A DNA stretch of 11,326 bases from the NCBI GenBank assembly GCA_005787645.1, contig SYAM01000067.1, forward strand, positions 1-11,326. Reading direction: 5' to 3'. Below the pieces are notes generated by a model. It was not told the DNA's origin and did not search any database. It worked only from the letters and a program-made list of their open reading frames with translations. Below are positions 1-7,111 of this stretch, piece after piece; within the stretch, counting starts at the first letter, position 1, and every line of letters starts with the position of its first letter. Made by a program: the position numbers and the translations under genes. Source of the DNA: Actinomycetota bacterium (GTDB lineage: Bacteria > Actinomycetota > Actinomycetes > Nanopelagicales > Nanopelagicaceae).

Positions 1-1476
1 ATCACGAGTCTCAGCAATGACATCGAAGATTGCTTTGCGCTCTCTGCCGATGAAATCTAAGAATTCGCTCTCGAAGCGACGGATATCTTGCACGGGGATC
101 TCATCGAGTTGTCCGGTAGTGCCTGCCCAAATCGATGCCGCTTGGCGCTCGACCGAATATGGTGAGTATTGACCCTGCTTGAGAAGTTCCACCATCCGCG
201 CACCGCGCTCGAGCTGCGCCTTAGATGCAGCATCGAGATCAGAACCGAATGCGGCGAACGCTTCGAGTTCACGGAATTGTGCGAGGTCAAGGCGCAGACG
301 TCCAGCAATCTTCTTGATCGCCTTTGTCTGAGCAGAACCACCCACACGCGAGACCGAGATACCAACGTTAATTGCCGGACGAACGCCCGCGTTGAAGAGG
401 TCAGTCTCAAGGAAGCACTGTCCGTCGGTAATGGAAATTACGTTAGTCGGAATAAAGGCAGATACGTCGTTACCTTTTGTCTCAATGATTGGAAGGCCAG
501 TCATCGAACCGCCACCCATATCGTCTGAGAGCTTTGCGCAACGCTCAAGAAGACGTGAGTGTAAGTAGAAGACATCTCCTGGATATGCCTCGCGGCCTGG
601 TGGGCGACGAAGTAAGAGCGATACTGAACGATAGGCCTCGGCTTGCTTGGAGAGGTCATCAAAGATGATCAATACATGTTCGCCCTTGTACATCCAGTGC
701 TGTCCGATTGCCGAACCGGTGTATGGAGCCAGGTACTTAAAACCAGCGGGATCCGAAGCGGGTGAAGCCACAATCGTCGTGTATTCAAGTGCGCCAGCCT
801 CTTCGAGCGCTGCGCGAACCGAAGCGATGGTCGAACCCTTCTGCCCGATTGCAACGTAAATACATTTGACTTGCTTCTTTGGATCGCCCGACTTCCAGTT
901 TTCACGTTGGTTGATGATGGTGTCGATTGCAATTGCAGTCTTACCAGTCTGACGGTCGCCAATGATCAACTGACGTTGACCGCGCCCGATCGCAGTCATC
1001 GCATCAATTGCTTTAATTCCAGTTTGCATTGGCTCTTTGACAGGTTGACGTTGCACAACTGAAGGCGCCTGTAGCTCGAGAGCACGGCGTCCCTCTTCGG
1101 CGATTGGGCCTTTGCCGTCAATTGGACGACCGAGTGGGTCTACAACGCGACCGAGGAAGCCATTGCCGACGGGAACAGAGAGGATCTCGCCGGTACGTCG
1201 GACAGTTGTTCCCTCTTCAATACCGGTGTACTCGCCGAGGATAACCACGCCAATCTCGCGAACATCGAGGTTGAGCGCCAGACCAAGAGTTCCGTTCTCA
1301 AATTGCAGCAGCTCATTAGTCATGGTCGAAGGAAGACCTTCGATACGAGCGATTCCATCACCTGCCTCGACAACGACGCCTGTCTCTTCGCGGGTAGCGC
1401 CACCTGGTTCAAAACTCTTTACGAATTTCGCCAGGGCATCACGAATCTCCTCGGGGCGGATCGTGAGTTCGGCCAT
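1..1476 (-). CDS. atpA: ATP synthase F1 subunit alpha, 3' end cut by the window
   Basis: This is the non-catalytic nucleotide-binding subunit of the F1 head of the proton ATP synthase, on the cytoplasmic face of the membrane. The reading frame stays open from the ATG at 1476 to base 1, giving 492 codons with no stop; actinobacterial alpha subunits are usually about 540-550 residues, so roughly the last 50 are outside. Visible landmarks are the N-terminal beta-barrel region, the Walker A loop GDRQTGKT at residues 173-180, the Walker B strand IIFDDLSKQ near residue 275, and the arginine-finger segment SVSRVGG. The start is set by AAGGAG at 1488-1483, six bases before the ATG, and the protein begins MAELTIRPEEI, which is typical. 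It follows atpH after 51 bases. No substitution or frameshift is visible. Confidence 0.97.
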   Translation of the reverse strand, partial: MAELTIRPEEIRDALAKFVKSFEPGGATREETGVVVEAGDGIARIEGLPSTMTNELLQFENGTLGLALNLDVREIGVVILGEYTGIEEGTTVRRTGEILSVPVGNGFLGRVVDPLGRPIDGKGPIAEEGRRALELQAPSVVQRQPVKEPMQTGIKAIDAMTAIGRGQRQLIIGDRQTGKTAIAIDTIINQRENWKSGDPKKQVKCIYVAIGQKGSTIASVRAALEEAGALEYTTIVASPASDPAGFKYLAPYTGSAIGQHWMYKGEHVLIIFDDLSKQAEAYRSVSLLLRRPPGREAYPGDVFYLHSRLLERCAKLSDDMGGGSMTGLPIIETKGNDVSAFIPTNVISITDGQCFLETDLFNAGVRPAINVGISVSRVGGSAQTKAIKKIAGRLRLDLAQFRELEAFAAFGSDLDAASKAQLERGARMVELLKQGQYSPYSVERQAASIWAGTTGQLDEIPVQDIRRFESEFLDFIGRERKAIFDVIAETRD

Positions 1477-1527
1477 CTTCTTCTCCTTCTACTGGTTCTT
1501 CTGGGTTACTTCTTCGGTACGACTTCT

Positions 1528-2319
1528 CTAATTGCTCGTCAGGTTTCGACCAGCGTGAGCAAGGCGTCGGGCGATGGTGCCGTCAACCATGTCATCATCA
1601 AATTGCACTTCGAGACCACCAATCACTGATGGATCGACTGTTAAATCAAGTGAAACATCGCGTCCCAACTCTTTACCTAGGCTGGAACGTAGTCGATCGC
1701 TCTGAGTGGTAGTAAGAGCAATAGCGCTACGCACGTGGACGACTGTCTTCTTCCGACGAGCGCCAGCGACATTTGCACTCTCTTCGAGGGCGGCTATGTA
1801 GTGGCGACCTCGCAAGTTACGCGCAATCGCCAATGCAATACGTAAAGTTGCAGGAGAGACCTTCTGCGAGAAGAGATCTGATACGAGGGAATCGATTGCC
1901 CGTCCACCCATTAGCGCACCAGATAACTCTCTGGCGCCACTTAATGCGTGGGTAATTCCCATCAGCTCCACATCTACCCCGTCAACTGCTCCCGCCTCTA
2001 CTTCAATTGCAATCACTTCAAGTCCAGCGGGTAAATCTGAAGGGCTGGACCATCGCTCACTCACACCATTCTTGATTATTGCCAGCGATGGAGCGGTTAC
2101 GGTCTTGGCAAAGAGATCGTCAACTAATGCCATCTTGCTCGCACTCTCACGAGTGGGATCGGTGAGGGCGCGTCGAAGTGGAAGCGAAGAGTCAAGAACC
2201 TGGATTGCTGCGAACAAATCCTGGGAGATTCGCCCCGCTTCATCACCTGAAGGGTTGCCAGCGACGCCACGAAGCGCGGTTAACGCTTGGCGGCTTGCGC
2301 CCTTCATTTCAAGTGCCAT
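1528..2319 (-). CDS. atpH: ATP synthase F1 subunit delta
   Basis: This 263-residue protein is the delta (OSCP-type) subunit, which joins the top of the alpha3-beta3 head to the peripheral stalk made by subunit b. The length suits actinobacterial delta subunits, which are longer (about 270) than the roughly 180-residue proteobacterial form. The N-terminal part is a predicted helical bundle, and the C-terminal part carries the recognisable delta signature around DPSVIGGLEVQFDDDMVDG, which ends in an (A/R)RL segment. The ATG at 2319 has a good ribosome binding site, GGGAG at 2333-2329, nine bases upstream. It lies 25 bases after atpF and 51 bases before atpA in the usual order. It is a plain delta subunit, not the b-delta fusion found in mycobacteria. 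Confidence 0.95.
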   Translation of the reverse strand: MALEMKGASRQALTALRGVAGNPSGDEAGRISQDLFAAIQVLDSSLPLRRALTDPTRESASKMALVDDLFAKTVTAPSLAIIKNGVSERWSSPSDLPAGLEVIAIEVEAGAVDGVDVELMGITHALSGARELSGALMGGRAIDSLVSDLFSQKVSPATLRIALAIARNLRGRHYIAALEESANVAGARRKKTVVHVRSAIALTTTQSDRLRSSLGKELGRDVSLDLTVDPSVIGGLEVQFDDDMVDGTIARRLAHAGRNLTSN

Positions 2320-2344
2320 ATCAATTCACTCCCGGAAAGTTCTC

Positions 2345-2872
2345 TTACTTCTTCTGGCTTTCGAGCTCGTCCAAGAATCGATCGACGATGCGCGATTGAC
2401 GCGCCTGATCATCGAGAGATTCACCGACGATTCGATTGGCAAGTTCAATAGCAAGTGCTCCCACTTCATTTCGAAGCGAGACCACCGCAGCAGTACGTTC
2501 TGCTTCGATTGCAGCAGAGGCTGCCGCGGTAATTCGTGCTGCCTCCTCTTGAGCCTTAGCCCGCATCTGCTCGAGCAGCGCCGCACCTTCAACGCGTGCG
2601 CTTTCGCGAATTACCTGCGCTTCTCCACGAGCAGAGTTCAATTGTGATTGATACTCAGCAAGGGCTGCTTGGGCTTCACGTTGTGCACGCTCAGCCTTTT
2701 CGATTCCACCTTGAATGGCTTCGGTCCGAGCAGCAAATGCGCGCTCGAACATCGGCACCACTTTGGAGCGGAGGACCAGAAAAAGCAGAGTGAATGCGAT
2801 GAAACCAACGATGATTTCCGCAGTATGCGGCACCAGTGGGTTGATTTCTTCTCCGGCGGCTAATGTGATCAT
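2345..2872 (-). CDS. atpF: ATP synthase Fo subunit b
   Basis: This 175-residue protein is the peripheral-stalk subunit b. A short N-terminal segment (residues 1-18) precedes one membrane helix at about residues 19-35 (IIVGFIAFTLLFLVL). A long charged, Ala/Glu/Arg-rich helix follows, which should form the dimeric coiled coil reaching up to delta; this layout is diagnostic of the family. The ATG at 2872 is four bases after the atpE stop and has no clear Shine-Dalgarno sequence, so translation is probably coupled to atpE. The alanine- and glutamate-rich stretch around residues 100-135 is ordinary for b subunits. Confidence 0.95.
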   Translation of the reverse strand: MITLAAGEEINPLVPHTAEIIVGFIAFTLLFLVLRSKVVPMFERAFAARTEAIQGGIEKAERAQREAQAALAEYQSQLNSARGEAQVIRESARVEGAALLEQMRAKAQEEAARITAAASAAIEAERTAAVVSLRNEVGALAIELANRIVGESLDDQARQSRIVDRFLDELESQKK

Positions 2873-2876
2873 GATT

Positions 2877-3080
2877 TTAGAGAACGAACGCTAGGACCAG
2901 ACCGAAGAGTGCAAGCGCTTCAGCCAACGCGAAGCCAAGGAATGCAATCGGCTGGAGCACGCTACGTGCCTCAGGTTGACGTGCTACACCATTGATATAC
3001 GCAGCGAAGATAAGCCCGGTTGCGATACCAGGACCGATTGCTGCAAGGCCGAAACCGACCAGGTTGAGTGTGCCTTCCAT
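2877..3080 (-). CDS. atpE: ATP synthase Fo subunit c (proteolipid)
   Basis: This 67-residue hairpin protein forms the rotating c-ring. Helix 1 (about residues 5-30) carries the glycine-rich packing motif, here GLAAIGPGIATG. The polar loop ARQPEAR (33-39) contacts the rotor stalk, and helix 2 carries the ion-binding carboxylate Glu54 in the setting FALAEALALFG. The residues after Glu54 are Ala-Leu-Ala rather than the Ser/Thr-containing pattern of sodium-binding rings, so proton coupling is inferred. At 67 residues it is shorter than the E. coli (79) and M. tuberculosis (81) forms, with both tails trimmed. AAAAGG at 3093-3088 lies seven bases before the ATG, and a second AAAGG lies further upstream at 3101-3097. 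A stem-loop precedes the leader (see 3111-3132). Confidence 0.96.
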   Translation of the reverse strand: MEGTLNLVGFGLAAIGPGIATGLIFAAYINGVARQPEARSVLQPIAFLGFALAEALALFGLVLAFVL

Positions 3081-3110
3081 GTTGTTACCTTTTCTACCTT
3101 TCGTTCTTTT
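3081..3110 (-). promoter_or_regulatory. purine-rich leader with doubled Shine-Dalgarno before atpE
   Basis: On the coding strand these 30 bases are mostly A and G and contain two ribosome-binding-like cores, AAAGG at 3101-3097 and AAAAGG at 3093-3088. The second is optimally placed seven bases before the atpE ATG. Such an unstructured leader would favour strong initiation on atpE, whose product is needed in many copies per complex. The sequence is seen directly; the enhancer role is inferred. Confidence 0.5.
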
Positions 3111-3132
3111 CGATAAGACGGGCGCCCTATCG
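3111..3132 (-). promoter_or_regulatory. intercistronic stem-loop between atpB and atpE
   Basis: As RNA from the coding strand, CGATAGGGC pairs with GUCUUAUCG (9 bp, including two G-U pairs) around a four-base GCCC loop. It sits 16 bases after the atpB stop and is followed by an A-rich stretch, not a U-tract, so it is not an intrinsic terminator. It could stabilise the downstream message or insulate the atpE ribosome binding site; either role is inferred. Confidence 0.5.
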
Positions 3133-3148
3133 TTGATGCAAAAACTCC

Positions 3149-3928
3149 CTAGTGCTCATCCGCCAATGCTCCAGCAATGTAAAGCGCTGAGAGCAGGGTG
3201 AATATGTAAGCCTGTAGGCACTGAACCATGAATTCGAAGAAGGTGAGCACGATGCCAATGAAGAAAGCAAACGGACTGATTAGTTTCAATCCAATCACGC
3301 CTTGAAGTAGGTGTTCTCCACCTAAAATGAAGACCAATAACAGCAAGTGGCCAGCGAACATATTGGCAAAGAGACGGAGTGAGAGGGTTAGTGGCCGCAC
3401 TAGGAAGAAGGTGAGAAGTTCAAGAGGAGTGATGAGTATGTATGCCGCTTTTGGAACTCCCGGCATGAACATAATCTCTCTTATGTATTTGAATGCACCT
3501 TGCTTTCGCACTCCTACATAGTGGAAGACAAGAAAGGTGATTATCGCTAAAACATACGGGAAGCTAACTCGCGACATCGTCGGGAATTGCAACATTGGGA
3601 CGATGCCAAAAATGTTATTTACCAAAATGAATGTGAAAAGCGTGAACAGATAAGGGACAAAGCGCATGAATTCATGGCCGATTACATCTTTTGCGAGATT
3701 GTCGCGGACAAAACCGTAAACACTCTCCCCCGCGTATTGAAGCTTGGAAGGCACTACAGCAGCCTTACGGGCGGCGAGAATGAAGAATGTGGAGATGAGA
3801 ATTACCGAGAGAAAAACTAAGAAGATTGGTTTGGTCGTAAAGGCATTGTCACCAAATATCGGTGGGAGCACGAAATCTTTTGCGCTAGGAGGCTTGAAGC
3901 CTTCTCCTTCAGTAGCTAACCGAATCAC
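3149..3928 (-). CDS. atpB: ATP synthase Fo subunit a
   Basis: This 259-residue membrane protein forms the two proton half-channels next to the c-ring. The stator arginine is Arg185 in SLRLFANMFAGH (residues 183-194), equivalent to E. coli Arg210. The C-terminal helix has the usual CLQAYIFTLLSALYI pattern (238-252). Hydrophobic helices are visible at about 33-52, 91-111, 122-140, 162-180, 187-205 and 218-250. The N-terminal segment ending in DFVLPPIFGDN resembles the actinobacterial form. The start is GTG at 3928: an in-frame TAG two codons upstream rules out any longer protein. The nearest purine-rich site, AAGGA at 3944-3940, is rather far away (11 bases). The gene follows the longest intercistronic gap in the ATP synthase cluster, 129 bases, which contains an inverted repeat. 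Confidence 0.96.
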   Translation of the reverse strand: MIRLATEGEGFKPPSAKDFVLPPIFGDNAFTTKPIFLVFLSVILISTFFILAARKAAVVPSKLQYAGESVYGFVRDNLAKDVIGHEFMRFVPYLFTLFTFILVNNIFGIVPMLQFPTMSRVSFPYVLAIITFLVFHYVGVRKQGAFKYIREIMFMPGVPKAAYILITPLELLTFFLVRPLTLSLRLFANMFAGHLLLLVFILGGEHLLQGVIGLKLISPFAFFIGIVLTFFEFMVQCLQAYIFTLLSALYIAGALADEH

Positions 3929-4057
3929 TGGCTACCCATTCCTTCCACTACTGGTCGCAGATCACCGTGCTTCGCGCCAAACCCTATGGGGAAATGGTCA
4001 TTTGCGCGAAATCACTCTGATGTAAAACCAAGTAAGTCGGAGCTCGGGCCCAAGACC
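3929..4057 (-). other. 129-base gap upstream of atpB, no gene seen
   Basis: This is the widest gap in the window and the natural place for a promoter or leader controlling the ATP synthase genes. It holds a 7-bp inverted repeat (listed separately) and GGAAGG just upstream of atpB. A TAnnnT-type hexamer, TAGGGT, lies on the coding strand at about 3987-3982 within the repeat loop, but I could not find a convincing -35 partner at the right distance. No reading frame of note is present. A promoter here is plausible but not shown by the sequence. Confidence 0.4.
3971..4010. repeat. inverted repeat TTCGCGC/GCGCGAA in the atpB leader
   Basis: TTCGCGC at 3971-3977 is the exact reverse complement of GCGCGAA at 4004-4010, and after one mismatch two more pairs extend the stem inward. 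The spacing is 26 bases, and a smaller CCC/GGG hairpin can form inside at 3982-3990. It may be an RNA leader hairpin or a protein-binding palindrome; no U-tract follows, so it is not an intrinsic terminator. Confidence 0.4.
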
Positions 4058-4273
4058 CTAGCGCCGCCCGTATCGGAGCCAGACCAGGTAGATAGATGAA
4101 CCCATTCCAACCAAGAGGCCGATGAGCACCACAAATGAGGTTCCGAGCCAACGATCGATGAGCCAACCAATGCCACCCCAGACAATTTGCCCCGAGATGA
4201 GGTACCCCAGAATTGACCAGAGCGCGCTCTCTTCGCCGCGACTGCTCCTGGCTTCGTGAGGAGGTTCAGTCAT
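4058..4273 (-). CDS. atpZ: AtpZ-type small membrane protein of the ATP synthase locus
   Basis: This 71-residue protein has a short polar N-terminus (about 1-17) and two membrane helices at about 19-38 and 46-64. The first helix ends in the segment GGIGWLIDRWLGTS and the second is glycine-rich (LIGLLVGMGSSIYLVW). This matches the AtpZ / ATPase_gene1 family (Pfam PF09527 as I recall it), whose members lie just upstream of atpB. They are thought to act with AtpI in assembly of the c-ring or in Mg2+/Ca2+ supply to the synthase. The ATG at 4273 has AAGGG at 4286-4282, eight bases upstream, and an in-frame TGA lies close upstream, fixing the start. It lies after the AtpI-like gene rather than before it, unlike the usual Z-I order. 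The family call rests on motif memory, not on a search. Confidence 0.7.
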   Translation of the reverse strand: MTEPPHEARSSRGEESALWSILGYLISGQIVWGGIGWLIDRWLGTSFVVLIGLLVGMGSSIYLVWLRYGRR

Positions 4274-4334
4274 CTTCTCTGCCCTTCATCCACGCCGGTC
4301 ATCCATCATGGCGTGAGCCTATTACTTGAGCCTG
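4274..4334 (-). other. 61-base gap with a small GC-rich inverted repeat
   Basis: CACGCC at 4291-4296 is complementary to GGCGTG at 4310-4315 across a 13-base loop. The proximal part carries the AtpZ ribosome binding site (AAGGG at 4286-4282). There is no U-tract and no promoter I would defend. Confidence 0.3.
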
Positions 4335-4712
4335 TCACTGGCGAAGCAACCGTCGATAGGCGAGCATCTCGCCTACCAGCCAGCCCGCTGCTGTGGCGAA
4401 GGCAACACCGGCAAACCAGAGCCGATCGATTGATGTTCGTGAGAGCGCAATCATAAATCCCGCCATTCCGATGAGCTTGGTCAGAAAGCTCAGGGCCACA
4501 AAAGCGAAAGTCAGGCGCGGATCAAGAGTACGCGTGGTCGCCGCAATGATGAGATGAATGATGAAGAAAAGAAGAACGACAACCAGAGCTGCCAGTCCAG
4601 CATAGAGACCTTTGATTCCTGCTGCAAAGGCGGCAAGAGCCGTACCGCTAATTCCGATGACAAGTGCAGGAGTCATTGCGCCTTTGAGAAAGAGTGCCGG
4701 GTAATTAATCAC
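4335..4712 (-). CDS. atpI: AtpI-like four-helix membrane protein
   Basis: This 125-residue, very hydrophobic protein has four predicted membrane helices at about residues 13-33, 36-58, 67-90 and 96-118 and ends in a basic tail (YRRLLRQ). Its place between wecA and the ATP synthase genes matches the small membrane protein (Rv1303) of mycobacteria and genes annotated as atpI in other actinobacteria. AtpI proteins are proposed to help assemble the c-ring. The GTG start at 4712 overlaps the wecA stop by four bases (GTGA), so it is probably translated by coupling; no Shine-Dalgarno core is visible. The sequence is too generic to assign the family on motifs alone, so the name rests largely on position. 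Confidence 0.7.
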   Translation of the reverse strand: MINYPALFLKGAMTPALVIGISGTALAAFAAGIKGLYAGLAALVVVLLFFIIHLIIAATTRTLDPRLTFAFVALSFLTKLIGMAGFMIALSRTSIDRLWFAGVAFATAAGWLVGEMLAYRRLLRQ

Positions 4713-5803
4713 TTGAGTGCAGCTTGAGGTTTTATAGGTTTAAGAGTAAGGACGAGTATCGGCACGAAGAGTGCAAGTGATAAGAGCAAATTAATTCGCC
4801 ATGAAATGAATGCAGATGCAGATACAGGTGCTGCCACAAGTAAGGTCCAGAGATACATCATGAAGGTCGCACTTCGCTGCGAATGTCCACGAGCGAGCAA
4901 ACGATGATGAAGATGGCCCATATCTGGTGCGAATGGTGAACGTCCGGCACGCGTTCTCCGGATAATTGCAAGAAGTAGATCAATCAACGGAATAGCAAGC
5001 ACTGCGAATGGGAGGAGAAGTGGAACCAGAGTGGGTGCCAAATTCTGGGAAGCAATCGCATTGGCATCAATCTGGCCCGTAAGAGTGATGGCAGCAACAC
5101 CGAGAAGTAAGCCAAGAAGCATCGAGCCAGAATCTCCCATGAAGATTCGTGCAGGATAGAAATTATGCGGCAAAAATCCAAGGCAAGCACCGAGCATGAT
5201 TGCGGTAAGCAAAGATGGAGCGCCTGCTCGATCAAAGTTATAAACGACAGATAAAAGATAGGCAAAAGCGAAAAAAGAACCTGCGGCAATCGCAACAATC
5301 CCTGCAGCAAGTCCATCTAAACCATCGATGAAATTCACCGCATTAATCGTGACAAGGATGATGAGAATGGTGACAAGCTGTCCCAACGAGGTGGGCAACA
5401 TCGTCACACCATTAAGTGGCAACCAAAGGAGTTGCACACCAAAGTTCACCAGAATTGCGGCGGCGAGAGTTTGACCTGCAAGTTTTGTAATGGCATCTAA
5501 GCCCCACTTATCGTCAATTACTCCAAGAAGGCAAATAACTGTTGCTGCGATACAGATTCCTCGGATCTGTTGATCCTGAAGAAATGCCTTACTTAATAAT
5601 TTCAATTGCGACGCAATCAGAATTCCCAAAATGATGGCGAGCCAAATAGCAATCCCGCCCCACCGCGGCGTTACTTCTTTGTGAACATCGCGAGAGCGAA
5701 TAGTTGCGACTGCACCAAATCTAATCGCCAAGCTTCGCGCAATCGGCGTTAAAAGATAGACAAATATTCCTGTGATTAAAAGCGCTAGAAGATGCTCACG
5801 CAT
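4709..5803 (-). CDS. wecA: WecA-type undecaprenyl/decaprenyl-phosphate GlcNAc-1-phosphate transferase
   Basis: This 364-residue polytopic membrane enzyme belongs to the MraY/WecA phosphoglycosyltransferase family, which moves a sugar-1-phosphate from a UDP-sugar to a polyprenyl phosphate. The family motifs are intact: the Asp pair in GVIDDKWG (Asp97, Asp98), the NAVNFIDGLDGLAAG loop (Asp160, Asp163), FMGDSGSM (Asp224), and the histidine motif HLHHRLLARG (297-306) that marks the WecA/TagO/Rfe branch. About ten membrane helices can be seen. In mycobacteria the gene at this locus (Rv1302) starts arabinogalactan linker synthesis; here the downstream glycan is unknown. Its ATG overlaps the glyA stop by one base (TAATG) without a clear ribosome binding site, which points to coupling. 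The substrate GlcNAc is inferred from family and position. Confidence 0.9.
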   Translation of the reverse strand: MREHLLALLITGIFVYLLTPIARSLAIRFGAVATIRSRDVHKEVTPRWGGIAIWLAIILGILIASQLKLLSKAFLQDQQIRGICIAATVICLLGVIDDKWGLDAITKLAGQTLAAAILVNFGVQLLWLPLNGVTMLPTSLGQLVTILIILVTINAVNFIDGLDGLAAGIVAIAAGSFFAFAYLLSVVYNFDRAGAPSLLTAIMLGACLGFLPHNFYPARIFMGDSGSMLLGLLLGVAAITLTGQIDANAIASQNLAPTLVPLLLPFAVLAIPLIDLLLAIIRRTRAGRSPFAPDMGHLHHRLLARGHSQRSATFMMYLWTLLVAAPVSASAFISWRINLLLSLALFVPILVLTLKPIKPQAALK

Positions 5804-7062
5804 TAGTTTTCAGGGTAAACAGGAAAGCGTCTGCACAATTCCTTTACCTCGCCAGATATCTTCGCTACAGCATTTGGCTCCTTGATAGCTCGAGCGATGA
5901 GCGAAGCTATCGTTCTCATCTCTCCGACTCCCATCCTTTGGGTCGTAACCGAAGGACTTCCTACACGAATGCCACTAGTGATAGATGGAGGTTGGGGATC
6001 AAAGGGAATCGAATTCTTATTAAGCGTGATGCCAGCGCTACCACAACGCTCATCGGCCTCTTTGCCTGTCACACCTAGGGCCTGGACATCAATCAACGCC
6101 AAATGCGTCTGAGTTCCGCCAGATACTGCACGCATACCTTCATCTACTAGACCAGAGGCAAGCGCTTGCGCATTACTAATCACATCTTTCGCATATCGCT
6201 GATAGCTCGGCTGGAGGCACTCTCTAAGGGCAACCGCTTTTGCCGCGACCGCACTCATGATGGGTCCGCCTTGCATTCCTGGGAAGATTGCCTTGTCGAT
6301 AGCAGCGCCATGTTCTGCTTTTGCCAGAATCATGCCGCCCCGTGGACCGCGTAACACTTTATGAGTAGTGAATGAGACGACATCCGCATAGGGCACTGGT
6401 GAAGGAATCGCTTTACCTGCGACAAGTCCGATGAAGTGTGCGGCGTCGACCCACATAATCGCGCCTACCTCATCGCAGATTTCACGAACGCGTTTGAAAT
6501 CGATCAAACTGGGATAGGCAGTTGCACCACTGCAAATCATCTTTGGTTTATGTTTAATGGCAAGATCACGTAATTCGTCATAATCGATTAGTTCAGTATC
6601 CTGCCGAACTCCATATGACTCGACGTTAAACCACTTACCAGAGAAATTTACTTTGGAACCATGAGTCAAGTGCCCACCATGAGGTAGCGACATTGCTAAA
6701 ACTGTGTCACCAGGTTTTGTGAAGGCTTGATAGACCGCGATATTCGCACTTGCTCCAGAGTGGGGCTGCAAGTTGGCATGATCAGCGCCAAACAATTCTT
6801 TTGCGCGCGCGATTGCCAACTCTTCGACCTTATCTACCTCTTCGCATCCTCCGTAATAACGTTTGCCTGGATAACCTTCGGCATATTTATTCGAGAGAGT
6901 CGAGCCCAATGCAGCAAGGACAGCAGGTGAGGTGAAGTTCTCGCTTGCAATGAGTTGTAAACCTTTTCGCTCTCGCTCCAGCTCGGAGATGAGCATTGCA
7001 GCGACTTCGGGATCTTGGGATTCCAGCGCTTCGTAACTGGCTCCGTAATACTTGGCGCTCAA
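5803..7062 (-). CDS. glyA: Serine hydroxymethyltransferase
   Basis: This cytoplasmic PLP enzyme interconverts serine plus tetrahydrofolate with glycine plus 5,10-methylene-tetrahydrofolate, the main source of one-carbon units. The 419-residue length is normal. Motifs seen are LIASENF (38-43), YAEGYPGKRYYGG (60-72), HGGHLTHGS (128-136), VDAAHFIGLVAG (205-216) and the PLP lysine Lys235 in FTTHKVLRGPRGG. I chose TTG at 7062 as the start because GGGAGGG at 7073-7067 lies just upstream and the protein then begins MSAKYYGASY. The longer option, ATG at 7122, would add 20 residues unlike the family and overlap the preceding gene. It follows the Sua5-like gene by 49 bases and overlaps wecA by one base. 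M. tuberculosis lacks glyA at this position. Confidence 0.95.
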   Translation of the reverse strand: MSAKYYGASYEALESQDPEVAAMLISELERERKGLQLIASENFTSPAVLAALGSTLSNKYAEGYPGKRYYGGCEEVDKVEELAIARAKELFGADHANLQPHSGASANIAVYQAFTKPGDTVLAMSLPHGGHLTHGSKVNFSGKWFNVESYGVRQDTELIDYDELRDLAIKHKPKMICSGATAYPSLIDFKRVREICDEVGAIMWVDAAHFIGLVAGKAIPSPVPYADVVSFTTHKVLRGPRGGMILAKAEHGAAIDKAIFPGMQGGPIMSAVAAKAVALRECLQPSYQRYAKDVISNAQALASGLVDEGMRAVSGGTQTHLALIDVQALGVTGKEADERCGSAGITLNKNSIPFDPQPPSITSGIRVGSPSVTTQRMGVGEMRTIASLIARAIKEPNAVAKISGEVKELCRRFPVYPEN

Positions 7063-7066
7063 CGTA

Positions 7067-7073
7067 CCCTCCC
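7067..7073 (-). promoter_or_regulatory. ribosome binding site deciding the glyA TTG start
   Basis: GGGAGGG on the coding strand ends four bases before TTG at 7062. It is one of the strongest Shine-Dalgarno matches in the window and supports the rare TTG start over the ATG at 7122, which lies inside the preceding gene. Confidence 0.7.
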
Positions 7074-7111
7074 TATTTTCGTCTCTGATCCATCTTGGTA
7101 AGGCCGAGAAT

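Noticed and set aside
2072..2647. 191-codon open frame on the plus strand, the longest one there
   Set aside because: It lies antisense to atpH and atpF, has no recognisable protein pattern, and is a by-product of the codon bias of the real genes. The same holds for the other plus-strand frames.
4022..4057. GGGCCC and GAGCTC palindromes after atpZ as a terminator
   Set aside because: There is no loop space and no U-tract, so an intrinsic terminator is not supported.
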